From: Desarmillaria ectypa
Taxonomy: Eukaryota > Basidiomycota > Agaricomycetes > Agaricales > Physalacriaceae
Direction: 5' to 3'
Assembly (NCBI GenBank): GCA_030407005.1
Contig: JAUDYN010000004.1
Coordinates: 3,596,001 to 3,660,000 of the forward strand
DNA length: 64,000 bases
A program made the position numbers and the translations under genes. Shown one piece after another: positions 21,883-34,210 of the stretch (the stretch's first letter is position 1; every line of letters starts with the position of its first letter). The notes under the pieces are model-generated. The model did not search any database. It was not told the DNA's origin and worked only from the letters and a program-made list of their open reading frames with translations.

Positions 21883-22402
21883 ATGTGGTTAGTGTCCTTC
21901 GTCCAACGCGCACCTCTTGTCTTACACCTGTCGTCACCAGCAAACACATCCTAAACGCTCAAGTTTCTATCCGAGCGCCCTGCTGCAAGAAATGGTTTGA
22001 TTGTGCCGAGTGTCACGCCGAGTCCGAAACGCATCCACTGGCGCGGACGGCCGAGATGGCGTTCATGTGCAAAAAGTGCAAGAAGGCTTTCCGTAAGGAT
22101 ATGATGAATTACGAGGAGAGCGACGAGTATTGTCCGCATTGTGATAACCATTATGTGTGTTTGTATTCCATGTATACGGACGGATTGGCTGGATTACGTT
22201 CAGGTCATTGAAGCAAAGACGCCGCAAGCTATCGTCGGTGTGGAGGGTGATGATGCTAGGGTGGATGCTAGGTGCGCTCGCATTGGCGTTCGATGGTGCT
22301 ACCACTGACTTTGAAATTAGAATGCTAAAAGACGATCGGGTGAAGCAGACCAAGAATCGGTCCATCTTTTCCCAGGATGATTTCGAGGATCGGCTGGGAT
22401 GA
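21883..22402 (+). CDS. CHY-type zinc finger protein, Hot13-like
   Basis: 122-aa protein from four exons (21883-21887, 21941-22154, 22204-22271, 22321-22402). It carries a zf-CHY domain with paired Cys/His ligands: MCKHILNAQVSIRAPCCKKW, FDCAECHAE, FMCKKCKKAF and CPHCDNHYV. Length and layout match yeast Hot13, which removes zinc from Mia40 in the mitochondrial intermembrane space; CHY RING proteins are much longer. The first exon is only ATGTG (5 nt). That splice is chosen because it creates the expected start MCKH with a good donor and acceptor (caccag). Without it the frame upstream has no ATG. The C-terminal 45 residues are acidic/basic and unremarkable. Function is inferred from family and size. 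Confidence 0.8.
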
Positions 22403-23032
22403 GCATGGATAACGACTTTACTGTGCTTTGAGAGTTAATTCATTCTAGGTCGTGTCATCGCAGCTGCCACTGTTACTGTTCTGGCAAGATCCTTCGGCTG
22501 GAACGCAATGAATGCATCGTTGTTCACCTCTGTCGTACTGGAAGGGAATCCCCAAATGCATGTAGTCATTTACGCACCAAATTTTACTCTCATCGTACAG
22601 TCATTCAAACCATTCCTCAGAGTATCTTTGGCTCTGAAGCTGGGGTAGCTAGACCTTGTGTCAAACCCCTTAACTGGTGCAATCGTTTCTACAAGTGATC
22701 GACAGAACAGATAAACGATAGCACACTCATTTTCGCCCTTTGAAAAAGCGACGCAAACTATCTTCATGCGTGAAAAACAATATTTTCGAGTTTTAAAACG
22801 ATATAATAAGAAGTGAGAGAGATACGACGCGGCGGAACGGCGAGGATAACGCAAAAAAGGTCATCGGGGGCCGTAAAGCTGTTTGGCTCAGTAGGACCGG
22901 GATCTCACATGGTAGCCAATTCTAATCGCTACACTCGCAAAAATGATGACGTCCCATCCAACAAGACTGCATCAGTGGTTAACCTCGCGCGAGGGTAATG
23001 GCGGTGGCAGTGACAGAGAGGAACCAGTAGTC
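22403..23032. other. Intergenic between two 3' ends, no gene supported
   Basis: 630 bp between convergent genes. The minus frame 22570-22854 has no recognisable motif. Confidence 0.5.
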
Positions 23033-25423
23033 TTAAATAGCACTCGTACGCGAGGAGCGGTAAGAGGGTGGTGGGGATCTACTGTCCATGAGCTCCATCT
23101 GCTCAACCATATACCTGATATGATTTGACTGAGACAAAGCCTCTTGTCGTAACCGCTCGATCTCTTCTTCATATGCATTTCGGGAAGACAGGGACAGTCT
23201 CCTCGAGAGGGGATCCACTAGCAGGCCAGGTGACTGAGGCGCTAGGGACTCAGTGGTTCCAGTCTGGGCAGAGAGATATGATGATGACTCTGCGCTATGT
23301 TCTTCATCAAAGTTATTGGTAATATCAACGGAGGAAGTCGGTAAATATGCAGTCGCCGAGTCAATGGTCTCCCTATGCGATGAATGCCGATAACTGACTG
23401 TGGAAGGGGAGCTGGGGATTCTCGGAGTATCGTAACCGAGCTGACTTGAAGGAGGAAGAACAAGGAAGTCGCTGTCAGAGGTACTGGCCGGAACCTGAGT
23501 TGTCGACTGCTGGAAGTCGTGACCATCACTATCTTCGCCCATTTCAGCGTCAGACTCATGGCAGGGAGTACTGTTTGGGGAGACGAGGATAGTGTTTCTT
23601 CTGCGTTTTCGCAGGATGAGGTAGGTAAGGATAGCTACTAAGAAAGCGAGAAGGCCCACGGTTCCTGCAATTATGCCGCCAATCTGGGCTGTCGAAGGTC
23701 TTGGAGAGATAAAAGTGAGATATATGGGTAGCGTACAGTGCTATAGAAAGACGTACCGAAAAGCGCCACCCGCTTTGGACGTAGGGACCACGATCGTAGC
23801 TGTAACAACGGACGTTGTGGCCTGGGCCGCGACTGTTAACGTAGTTGGAATGTCCTCCGTTTTGGTTGTGTATGGCGTGGATGTTGTCATGGTTGCAGAA
23901 ATCGGTGATGCAGTTATGGTCGTTAACTTGTAAAGGGTCTTGAAAGATGTGAAAGTAGCCGTATAAATACCATAACCACCGTCCTGCACTGTATTGCGTA
24001 GCCTTACGCTGTTCGGCAGTATTTAGCTATTTGACGACAATGAACAAAGAGAAGGACGCACAGAGGGTCATACGTTGATAGTTTGGATTCCAACGCGGCA
24101 GAACTACTATTCTGACAAGCTAACACTGTGGTTGGATGAACGGGAATATGAGTTGGACTGGTGAGCCTGTCATTGCCCTCGGATTGCCTCATCTCAGGGT
24201 GCGACGGGGTGTGCAGGATAGGTGAGGAAGTAATAACGTTAGAGGGCTGAGGCAGTACATACGTCCCTTGAAGCGACTGAGAAGACCCAGAGCTTGTGGC
24301 AGTTGCTGCACCTGATATTGGAGACTGTGCTCGCATGCTTGAACCTGTATCTAGTGAAGTGATAGTGGGAGTTATATCTCCACCTGTATCCTTGCTAAGA
24401 TAACTATGGGTGCGATGAGGGGAAAAATCGGATGTAGCTGGAGAGCTCGCTGAAGGAGTGGATGTTCTAGATGAACTTGAGGTCTGATTTATGCTCGAAG
24501 AGTAAGAAGATGCAGTATGTGACGTGGTTCCACTGCTAGGGCTCATGAAGTCGTGGGTAGTAATTGGCCTCTTCTCTGAAACAAATGTAGTGGGCGACGA
24601 TGTGGTAGTACTTGTGTCGGAAGGCGCATTATTGGAGGTCGTTGAAACGGATGCCAACACTTTGATTTGCGACGAGTCAAAACTCGAGGAATCAGAAAGC
24701 GATGTTTGCAATGCAGTTTCAATGAATGGAGAGGTGGTAGTATCTGAAGCAACCGTGGTCTGTGACGACTTAATTTCAGCAATCGATGACCTTGTGTCCA
24801 AGGATGCTGAAGGGTTGATGGCTGCTGCAGAACCTGCAACCGAAGGTTCCCTTGAGGAGGAGTGAAGTGAAGATGTAAACACTCTTCCACTAGAAGACAC
24901 AGCAGAGTTAAGGGGAGCTTCTGAGTTGGTAGAGTGTGGTATTGGAGCGGTGTCAGAGGAAGAGAATGTCGCCTGCGATGAGCTTGAACCCGCAGACTCA
25001 AACACTGAGGATGAAATGACAGTAGAAGTAGCAGCATCGGTAGCTGAAGTGATGGAAAGGGGCGAAATTAAGCTGTCTGCAGATGCCAGATATGCCGTAG
25101 AAGTTGACACAACCAACATCTCTGATGTGCTCGAACGTTCGGTGGAAGCAGTCTGAGTGTCTATGCTCTGCTGGATCCAGTCGGCGAGTCTTCTGCGGAT
25201 GGGATATCTAGGATGGTGGTGGTAGCGGTCGCACTGTGTTGAAAACTATTGGCTCTTTATAATCCTATGAACCAGTTAGACCGTAGTTTGGATTGCGCTT
25301 TGGCCTGTAGAGGTCGAGTGAACATCAGATCAATATGAATTATACAAGCTTACAAGTGAAAAAACCAATTGCAGGCAACGGGACATCTAACCAAAGGAAA
25401 GGGGGACGAAATGGGTCAGACAT
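23033..25423 (-). CDS. Ser/Thr-rich single-pass membrane protein, function unknown
   Basis: Three solid exons (25233-24074, 24008-23757, 23699-23033) encode about 690 residues. The first 380 are dominated by Ser/Thr with little charge, typical of a heavily O-glycosylated cell-surface ectodomain. Next comes a Thr-rich stretch (TTSTPYTTKTEDIPTTLTVA), then one transmembrane helix (IGGIIAGTVGLLAFLVAIL) with a basic stop-transfer RKRRRN. A cytoplasmic tail of about 195 residues follows, with a coiled segment (EEEIERLRQEAL) and a Pro/Ser-rich end. The layout resembles fungal wall-stress sensors or mucin-like proteins, but no WSC or other domain is visible. The 5' end is tentative: exons 25423-25354 and 25304-25282 join in frame with gtaagc and ag signals, but the resulting start lacks a clear signal peptide. 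Confidence 0.7.
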
Positions 25424-26154
25424 CGTTCTTATAGACAGTGCTCCCAAGTCGATCCCGTCGTAACGACTCTCGCATTCAACCTGTTGGTCGTCCAAGGACC
25501 GATAGCGTCGTGTCTCCTTGTTAATGATAACTGAGATAGAAAAGTTGTGTGAGTAATCTTAGCTGTAACCAACAGGAGCACTCACACAGGAATACTTGAT
25601 TGACCGCAAAGTTCAAACGAGTGACCGTCAGAGAAGATTGTTGCCATTATTTCTCGCGGTTCTACCTCAGTTCAGGTCAGCTGTCCTAACGGAGAATAAA
25701 AGAAACTTCCCAATATTATTCAGGCTTCACGGACGTCAGTGGAGCTTGTTGAAGACCGAAAGACGTGCGTGTGCAGAGTTGAGCGGCATTCCCCGACTGG
25801 ATTCACTAGTAAATGACCTCGGCAGCTTCACTTTTAAATTTTAATACTTCCAGATTTTCCAGCACCATTGCCCTCTTTTAGGAACAAAGCACAGTCGGGC
25901 TCTCCAGCTGAGAGTCCGATCCTTAACGCTATATCTTATGGCAGGACACGACGGTTCACAACGATCAACCGTGTTTACCCAGCAATACAGTGGCATGGTG
26001 AATCTTCCTGCGCGACGGCTATCAATCTTATGCGAGAGCCTTCTGCGATACAATGGGGTGCGCCATTACTAGGATCCTGAAGAGTTCTATGTTAAACAGG
26101 ACAGGATACGCATGTAGTTAGATTTTCCGCCACGTTGATAGCCTTCGTTTCTCT
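25424..26154. other. Intergenic, no gene supported
   Basis: Upstream region of the minus-strand membrane protein and left flank of the kinase relic. The open frames at 25596-26080 show no family signature. Confidence 0.45.
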
Positions 26155-27620
26155 TTGAAAGGGACCCTTTGGAGAGACCTAAAAAGGATGCAGTCTTCAG
26201 CGGATTCCCAATTGACTTCGGTCCAACCAACAACTATTTCCAGCTATGACAAACGGACCCGGAAGATAGTAGCAATCAAGATACTTGATCCCGAAAGTAC
26301 AGAGGATGAGATTGAAGACACACAGCAAGAGATCAAGATGTTCTCTCAACTCGACTCGCTGCATGTCACAAAAGTGTGTTTCACTCGCTCAGTTTGCTGA
26401 TCTATCCTGTCAACGTTTCCTGGATACCATGGATTCCATCTGAAAGGATGCAATCTCCAGATTATTATGGAGTACGCAAAATCCTCACTCTATCTACTTC
26501 GTGAAATACATCCTCAATTCCGAGTAAGGAAATTTGTTGGCAACTTTCAAGAAATCGAAGAACAGAGGGAGCGACTTTCTTGAAATCTATCAGCGGTGCT
26601 CACGAGGCATTTGTGGATGTATTCCCCGTGTTGATCATTTGTTTGTATTAATCAATACTATTAGATACTGTTCTGGAGGGTCACGGTCGGACTTGAAACG
26701 TTTCGTTTATCAGCTTCCTCTGGCGACAATCTTTCTTACTTTTCCCAGATGAAACCGGTCGTATTCCCAGAATATATCACCATCATTGTGCGCGAACTTC
26801 CCTGCAGGTTGGAGTATCTCCGTAGCGAGGGTGAACTCTATCGTGACATTCAAGGTGTTATGATAGTTTCTATAAGTGCTGTTAAATTGCCGATTTCCCC
26901 TTCTATCCTCAATTTTAACTAGCATTGGAATGGCCCGAGCTAGCTCCGACGAGCCTATTACTACGTTTCTAGACGAACGCTGATGATTATGCTAACTACG
27001 AACAGGAATGCTATCTGAGTGCCCGAAGCTCCTGCCAAACATGACAGGTCCCTACTGCACTGTGTGGTTACCAACGTCCTTCTCTCTGCGAGTGATCACT
27101 GGCGAAGTCAAAACTCATCAATTTCGGGGGCTCCAATACGCTTTCAGCGAAGAAAAGCAGTTTCGTAGGCACACTGTACTGGATAGCCCCAGAAGTTATC
27201 CAGTAGTGGATATGATCACAAGGCAGACATCTGGAGTCTCGGCACCACCGCCACCTTCAAGTTACGCAGAGCTGCATCCGACGAAGGTTCAATATCCATA
27301 GATGACAACATTTCTTTCTCACCTCAATTGAAACCCTTTTATTGATTCCTCAAAACCTACCACTGATGCTGGAAGGCGATTTCTCCAAGCCGTTTCGGGA
27401 CTTTATTTCATTTTGTCTCCGACCCTTAGCATCGACCGTCCGTCTGCTCGTGACATTCTGAAGCACAAGTTTGTTCGACCAAAGAAAACTAGCCGCCCTT
27501 TAAGACTAATGTCCATGCTTTCTATCTGTCGAAGGTTGTTAATGCTACGACTTCGTGGTCGCATCCACAACTACCTTTTGTCTACAGGCAGTCTTTTAAC
27601 CAAATCGAAAGTTGTGGCGT
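26155..27620 (+). pseudogene. Ste20/GCK-type protein kinase pseudogene
   Basis: Pieces of one Ser/Thr kinase domain occur in order but in changing frames. The ATP-lysine strand is VAIKILDPESTEDEIED with QQEIKMFSQLDSLHVTK (26265-26370). The hinge segment is GYHGFHLKGCNLQIIMEY, spanning about 26423-26476. The APE-loop remnant and SSGYDHKADIWSLG fall near 27200-27245, ELHPTK near 27280, GDFSKPFRDFISFCLRP about 27374-27424 and PSARDILKHKFVRPKK about 27439-27486. The family is the Ste20-like germinal-centre kinases (IMEY hinge, helix C rich in E/D). The catalytic-loop HRD and the DFG motif are not recognisable in the broken middle. Stops and frameshifts rule out a working enzyme. Confidence 0.85.
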
Positions 27621-29420
27621 AAACTTCCATTGGGTATCTGGGGACATTAGAACCTACTTCTACACGCACTAGCTTTGTTTCGCGCTCCTCACTTCCTTTA
27701 CCTCACCGTACTATTCATGATTCCTGACCGCCATCCACCATGCGTTCATGACACATGCTTGGAACTGATGACATCGCATCCGATGTTACCGAGTATGAAC
27801 GGTCATGAGTGGCCGTAAAGGCGGACGTCCTGGATTGGCAGAAGGAAAGTGCGAAATTCGGCGTTGATTGTACAGTTTGAGGGACGTGAGATTGGTGACG
27901 AATCATAAGCGTGGGTATAGGATCAACATTTCAACCGCCAGGACCAAACTTTCGCCATTACAAAATTGGGAACTGGGATTATCCTTGTGTCTTCTTTCAA
28001 GCAAGTTTCATAAGCATGGTACTACTACTAGGTATATGTCGTTGACTGCAAAAATAACACGGAATGATTTGGCAGCTCCCGAGTCCTGGGCCCCGAGCCT
28101 TTCTCGCAGTAAATCGTTTTGGAAGTGACGAGAACTGATATGTGTTTATCCACTACAGTCGTTATTAAAAAGAACGTCTCTCTCTTTCCTAAAGGGCCTG
28201 AATTGTCTAGCAGCAAAATACTAAACGGCTAGCGAGAACCTACGGATCTAAGAGGGTTGTACGCATCGGCTTGCTGTATGCTACCCCGTATAGATACTTC
28301 CTAGTACTCTCCAATCTTAAGAGAATAGCGGCTGTCTCCTTTCTCCCTCGAAGGATGGGCCTGGATTCGCCTGCTGCTGAAAGACTAAGGGAAGGGCCGG
28401 CGTGCGCATCAGGTCTGCCCCGTATGGGCATACTTCCCACTCACTAATCCTGATCGCCGAGGCCAGAAATAGTAAACCCAGAAGCCTAGTTCAAAACTAG
28501 GGACACGAACTACGGCCTCACCTCCTTGATCCGCCTCAAACATATGCATTGCAGTCTACCAATTTTGTGCTTTGTACCCTGCGAAATGAATCTCCTACCT
28601 CGCTTTAGAACTTCTTGAATTTGTAACACCGCACGGGGTATATGAACGTTCGAGCTTCTTCTAGCAACTCACGCTCTAGGCTTCAAGGACGACCGATCCT
28701 CCCCCTTAGCCGTCCAAATCTGAGGTAAAGCTAATTCAACCAGGAAGTACGCAGAAAGCGGAAAGCATAATTGTTGAGACGTAGCATTCGTGCGGGTGTT
28801 GATGAAGAGAACTTGCCAAGCGACCCGCCCAACACGGAACGCCAAGATCTGGGGATAAGAGACAAACCAGCATGAATTGGGGCTCGGGGGAGTTATGGAG
28901 ATCCCCGTTAATCTGAATCTGGCCCAGACTCTTTTCTTCCCAACTATCAACAACCAATGAATCTGATTTCGCACAGCGTTCGTTCACATGATTTAACACT
29001 TTGGAATCTTTATCCCGCCCTCGGCGGATCCCGAAATGTCCATATGAAGTTGTATACGGGCCTCGTTCAAGAGCGGATCACTAGACTTTCTTAGTGTCTG
29101 AGATCTGAGCACCGAAGTAATCGCGAAAATTGTCCTTTTCTCGGTCTGATGAGCGGGAATCATTCTCTATCATACATGATCATTATCATTTCATTCATTC
29201 GTTCCTAAAATCAGACGACGGGCGAAGACCCTCAAGATTACGAACTATATGAGATGGGAAAACAACAAAGAGTGTTTGCAGAGAGGAGCGATATAAAATA
29301 ATGCAAGCATAGAAACTGGGTGGATGATGGAAACATAAAAGATAGACTGAGCAGCTGGAATAGACATATAATAGTATATAACAGAGTACTAGCGAAGGAA
29401 GCAAGGGAAAAATCAGTTGG
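27621..29420. other. 1.8-kb region with no supported gene
   Basis: It may contain the rest of the decayed kinase gene (regulatory tail) in its first 500 bp. Minus frames at 28240-28440 and 28669-28999 have plausible composition but no start, family motif or splice logic that I can defend. Confidence 0.4.
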
Positions 29421-31727
29421 TCAGTGAGCTTCCTCCATCTCCTCCGCCTCCTCCTGAACCACCCCAACCTCATACTCACCACATACATCCCATCGTGAGC
29501 CATCCGCAGCAGCCGACACATACTTGACGAATCGCATTACACGCTCGTCTCTCAAAACCAATAGCAGACGGTTAAATCCGGGCTGCACTGTAAGTAGTGT
29601 GCTATCTTCCTCATCATCGTCCTCTTCGTCCTCCGGGGGCCCAGTCTCGTCAGAATCCATTGGGATCGGGTCAGGGCTACCATATTTCCCGTCCAGACTA
29701 CTTTCGGTCGGACTGTGTCCTCCGTTGCCACTTGCCGCTGCGGAGCCACCGTTGGTAGACCCGTTCCCATTGCCGCTTGAGTCTACCGTCCAGGCGGTCC
29801 CATTAAGAACAGCCGACTTTTTGTACGTACCGGCACGATACACGGCCGGGTCGTCCTCTTCATTATGTGGAGCCATGTAGCACTGATAGAATATTCATTA
29901 GAGAGGAAATTAATGGAATGAAAATTTTATTACCTCCCAGGCACCCCACTGGGCAGCGGCCCATCCACGAAGCTCCTTGCCCCTCCCTTTGCCCACCCTT
30001 CCTCTCATGTCATCATCTTCACTTTCCAATGCCTCGGGCGTCAGTCCAAGGACTACATCCAATCTAGCTTCATTTTCTTCGCTCGTGGCGAGCGTATAAT
30101 CTAACCCGGGCCTAAACCGCCTCGCTTCGACATTATGCCTTAACGGGAGAAGTTTAGTCACGCTTGCCATCCATGCTCGTAAAGCCTGGGACGGGAATAA
30201 CTCATCCTGGAGTGCCCGTAGAATCTCCGACGGGGAGGGATGGGCGGAGAGTGGGGTGACGGACGTAACAGGAGCGGAGGGGGAGGGCGGGAGAAGGGTG
30301 CAGTACCGCCACTTGTGCGGCGGTCCTTTGACCGTCCAGGCGCTGTTGGATTCGGCAACGAGCGGTGCTCTGCCATTGGTCGCCCCGTGGGGCATGTGTG
30401 TCGTCGGGTTCGACGACGCTGGGAGGTTGACACCAGAGGAGTGTGGTGGGACGCGGCCCATTCGTTCGGGACCAAGGCCGTCCGTCGCATCAAGATCTCG
30501 TAGACGTGGTTCGAGAGCCTCGGCTAGGTCATTCTTAAGAAAAGAGTGCAACTCCAGAGACGACTCTTCAACGAAACGAGAGGCGAGGGCTTTCATAGTG
30601 CGAGACTGGAGGTAGACGGGGTTGAGATATTCACTAAGGAAAGATATATGCTCCTCGGATAAAGGTTGGTCCGTTAGCTGAGGAAGTTCGCCAGGCAGCG
30701 TTGAAGACGTCGATGTGTCTGTGTATGGCCTAAAGACAGTAGAAGTAGAGGCCTGTGGAGAGCATCAGCAGTGTACAGGACGCAGAAGACAGCACTAACC
30801 AGCTGCTCCCGTGAACTCTTGCCCTCAGCGGTTAACCGTTCGGGATCATAGCCTTCCTCGCCCTCCTGGGCAGCATGGAACCAGCCGCTGATGCTCAAAC
30901 GCTCCCTGCCATCCTCGCCTTCTCCGCCAACAACCACCTCTTCGACAGAATGGAAGCTGCGACCGGGCTGGACCTCGAAAAAGATGAACTGATTCCAGCT
31001 TGGTGGGATCATTTTCTCTGGCACAGGTAGGGGTTCCAGGTTACCATCAGCAGATTCCTTGACGGGATAGAGCTCGAGGGCGCCTCCCCAGTCCTTTTGC
31101 CAGAGTTGGTAATTGGGAAGGGGCATGTAAAGAATGTAGGAAACGCGTCGGCTGCCGATGACATCGTCATGATTGAGGAGATGGCAGCCTTTGGTATAGG
31201 AATTGACCGACATGTCCTGTTTTTTGCCGGACAGAGGTCCGCACCCAGTGACGGTTCGAAGGAAAGAACGAAATTCATGAGAGTAGAGCGCATCGCGGAG
31301 CCTGAGGAGATTAGGTAGGAGGGATATTTGGGAGGAAGTGAGGTAATTGAGCGAAGCGAGGTCCCCGGTCTGATTTACCTGCAGGGTAGCGAGGATTGTC
31401 AACAGAACCGGCACATATAGTCAAGAAACGAACCTTGTAGATGTCAGTCTCCTTCTCAGTGAAGCTCAGCTCGCTAAGACACTCGTCCTTGACATTCTTG
31501 AGTAGGTCGTCCTGGAAAAGCTTCTCGACCATGGCATAGTGAAACGGCGTGCCCTCGAGGTAGGAGGTATGGAGTCTCGATATATTAGCATGGTCGAAGA
31601 CATCCGTTGCAAAGGCAGCAACTGGATCGTCCGTTGCAGTGCCATTATTAGGATGTTGAGTCTTCAGCCGCTTCAACAGGGATACAGTGTCTGATTGGTC
31701 TGCAGACGGCGATCGAGGGCGCGCCAT
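29421..31727 (-). CDS. Tpa1/Ofd1-type prolyl hydroxylase (2-oxoglutarate/Fe(II) oxygenase)
   Basis: 717-aa protein from four exons (31727-31434, 31378-30800, 30752-29934, 29882-29421). The Tpa1/Ofd1/OGFOD1 family hydroxylates a proline of ribosomal protein uS12 (Rps23) and links oxygen to translation termination or, in fission yeast, sterol-regulator turnover. The catalytic domain is in exon 2: HxD within LLNHDDVIGSRRVSYIL (H168, D170), WGGALELY, the distal His in VQPGRSFHSVEEV (about H241) and the 2-oxoglutarate Arg in RERLSISGWFH (about R258). A second, non-catalytic double-stranded beta-helix domain should fill exons 3-4, as in yeast Tpa1 (HKWRYCTLL, LLVLRDERVMRFVKYVS). The C-terminus carries a Gly/Asn/Ser insert and an acidic run. 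It is about 70 residues longer than the yeast protein because of these inserts. Metal and cofactor residues are intact. Confidence 0.92.
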
Positions 31728-33214
31728 GGCAGTTTTGGGGGGTCGAGACCGTACTCGTCCAGTGAAATTAGCTTGTCGTTGTTGGCAATAACGGTGGCAG
31801 ATTGCTCGCTAAGTTGGGTTGGTCGTGATGGGTCGAGTGCCTGTAAAGAAAGGCAGCGAGGTCGTCATCAGTACGAGGACGAGAATGCGGGGAAGAGTAA
31901 GTGAGCCATCGACTGACCCAGTAATCCGTAAGGGGGCAGGACAACGAGGACGAGGAATGGGAACGAAAGGTAGATATATGTTGATATGTGCAAGATATAT
32001 GCCTCCGTAAGGTTTTGGAAGAAAAATAGTAGAAAAATGTAAGTTTGAAAAATTGGCCGGCAACCAGGTGATGGCCGGTTTAGGAAGGTTGGGAGTCTCG
32101 ACTGGATCTCGGCCTGGTCAGACCTAGCTGTACCTGCCTCTGACGATTCGTATTTCAAGTGATTACAAGTCTATACCCGTCTATACCTCGCATCCTGTAG
32201 GAACCAGAGGGGGTAATACCACATGTCTGCGGTGTAACTCCCGGACTTTATAGCAAAAGGTATCACAGGTACCGCAAGATTTAGATCCATGTACAGATAC
32301 ATAATGATGAACCATTAAGAGTTAGTTTTACCGTAGACGTCTGGACTCAGTACAAAATGAACCTACTTGACGCCCACTACAAATACTTCCTTGATCCTCC
32401 TCTACACGCAAGCCCCGTTGCCGTCAGAGTCGAGATTCCCGGTCCTGGAAAATTTTTTCTGCTTCCAAGTACCCTGCTTCCAGATTGGTTCCTTCGCTCC
32501 CACCTGCTTGCCCAATCATCAACCACCTGCACCACTGCAGTTGGCTAATATTCTTCGTCGGTCTTACTTCCCGAACTGTACACCAATCCCGACTCATTTA
32601 GTTCATGTCTGGACCCTTTACCTACCCTTGTCCTAATATTCGATATTCAGCGGCGCGTGTTGGCGCATCTGGACTTGCTGCACCGTCATCGCGTGTCGCT
32701 TGTCGGCGTTCCGACGACCCTCACTCGGCATTCTCCCTAGCGACCTTCCATATTTTTTTTTTCCTTGAATAAAAGTCCTCGTCATTAATCGGCGTCTTGT
32801 CCGTTCAATCATCATGTCTGTCATTTTATGCACTAACCCCTTGTCATTTAAATTATTACTTTTTATTCCTCGCAACTTTCTTTGTGGCGTCATACACTAT
32901 CTCGTAGCTCGTTGTGGCGCTCTCGCCGTCGCAAGTTACGACATTAAAGCTTCCTACTTCCGGGCCAATAATCACTCGATTTGAATGTCGTGTTGCTTCG
33001 GCCACGTATCCGATCGCGTTTCATCAAATATGATATGAAGACCTTATTTTGAGTCAAAAAAAATAAACATGTCTTGTACAACATGGAAATAGATGAGACT
33101 GTACAACTAAATAGCAATGTAAGAAGAAGGACAATACGGTACTAGGCATGCAAATGAATGAGATGCATGTAATACATTTATGGACAACCTAACAAAAAGA
33201 AAGCCCACATAAGC
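31728..33214. other. 1.5-kb intergenic region, no gene supported
   Basis: Holds the promoter of the prolyl hydroxylase gene. Open frames at 31809-32158 (-) and 32357-32636 (+) have no motif. Poly-A/T tracts near 32750-32765 and 33055-33065 are the only notable composition. Confidence 0.5.
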
Positions 33215-34210
33215 TTAAGCTTTTACGTCGTCATAATACGGCGGTAGCAACCCTTCATTAGGTTTAATGGGAAGAGTTATCCTGCCCGTGGTCGTATTCG
33301 ATTGTGACCTTGTGTGTCGGTGCGACTCTGACCTCCGCACCCACGCTTCAGTTGCTGATTGGCGAAGTTCTGGCGTGAGGTTCTTTAATGATACTGGGGC
33401 GTATACGGTGATGCTCTCCGAATCCGACGATGGATTTGAGCGCGGAAGAAGCAGCACCCGCTGGAGCGAGTCTGTGCGGGAGTGAGGCCGTGACATAGGC
33501 AGAAGACCGCTACTGCGCTGACTCGCGTGTCTCGAGACGTGTGAATAATAATTCGACACCGCCAAAAGGAAGTGCAACTGGGGTACCAGGTAGCGGTGTT
33601 AGATCGGAAAAAAAGATAGAAGGAAACATCGATCTGCTTACTCGGGCGACAATCACAATAACCATGCATGCCACAAAAGCCATGACAGCCCGCTCGAACC
33701 ACCGTTCGCAGTTCTCCAGGCTAAGTCCCATTTCGCCCAGATCACGCATAAGCTCAGGCTGGCGAGACAACTCCTCGCACACACCGGTACGGGTCGTACT
33801 ACGAAAAGCCCCATAGACGCCGAGAACTGTAACGATTGTGCAGAAGGAAAAGTCGGCGATAGAGTAATCGCGGTAGAACCTTACAAAAGAAGGCTTGCTC
33901 TGTAGTGCCGTGCAGGGACGACGATGAGTGATTCGGCATCAGTTTTAGGAGAACAATGACAGCGCACCTTGACCACGCCGACGAAGCCTATCGCACACAC
34001 TGTGGCAGCTGAAACGAAGTATGACAGAAGTAACCCCCACACGACCTTGACACCGTCCACCCTCCAAGTATCATTCGACGTCTCCCACTCGAATTCAGGC
34101 TCCCATTTGATTGACCGTGAAGCTGCCAGTACTTGTATGGCTAGCGCAGAATTGGTGATAATACCGAAGAGGGTAATCACGAAAGAGGCAGACCTAGAGT
34201 AGCGAGACAT
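33215..34210 (-). CDS. Four-helix membrane protein, function unknown
   Basis: 287-aa protein from three exons (34210-33968, 33899-33642, 33577-33215), all phase 0. Predicted helices: residues 8-28 (SFVITLFGIITNSALAIQVL), about 55-80 (VVWGLLLSYFVSAATVCAIG), about 98-115 (ADFSFCTIVTVLGVYGAF) and one formed across the second intron (AFVACMVIVIVARLHFLLAV). The polar C-terminal 115 residues are Ser/Arg-rich (cytoplasmic type) and end PPYYDDVKA. The second intron is fixed because its removal completes helix 4. The acceptor of the first intron is ambiguous by 6 nt. I do not recognise the family; the architecture is common among uncharacterised agaricomycete membrane proteins. Divergent from the Zn2Cys6 regulator. 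Confidence 0.75.

Noticed and set aside
24524..25156. Long plus-strand open frames opposite the Ser/Thr-rich membrane gene
   Set aside because: They are antisense shadows created by the Ser/Thr-rich codon bias of the minus-strand gene. The minus frame has a transmembrane helix and consistent introns.
29524..30615. Plus frames with Ser and Gly/Arg runs
   Set aside because: Antisense shadows of exons 3-4 of the prolyl hydroxylase gene.
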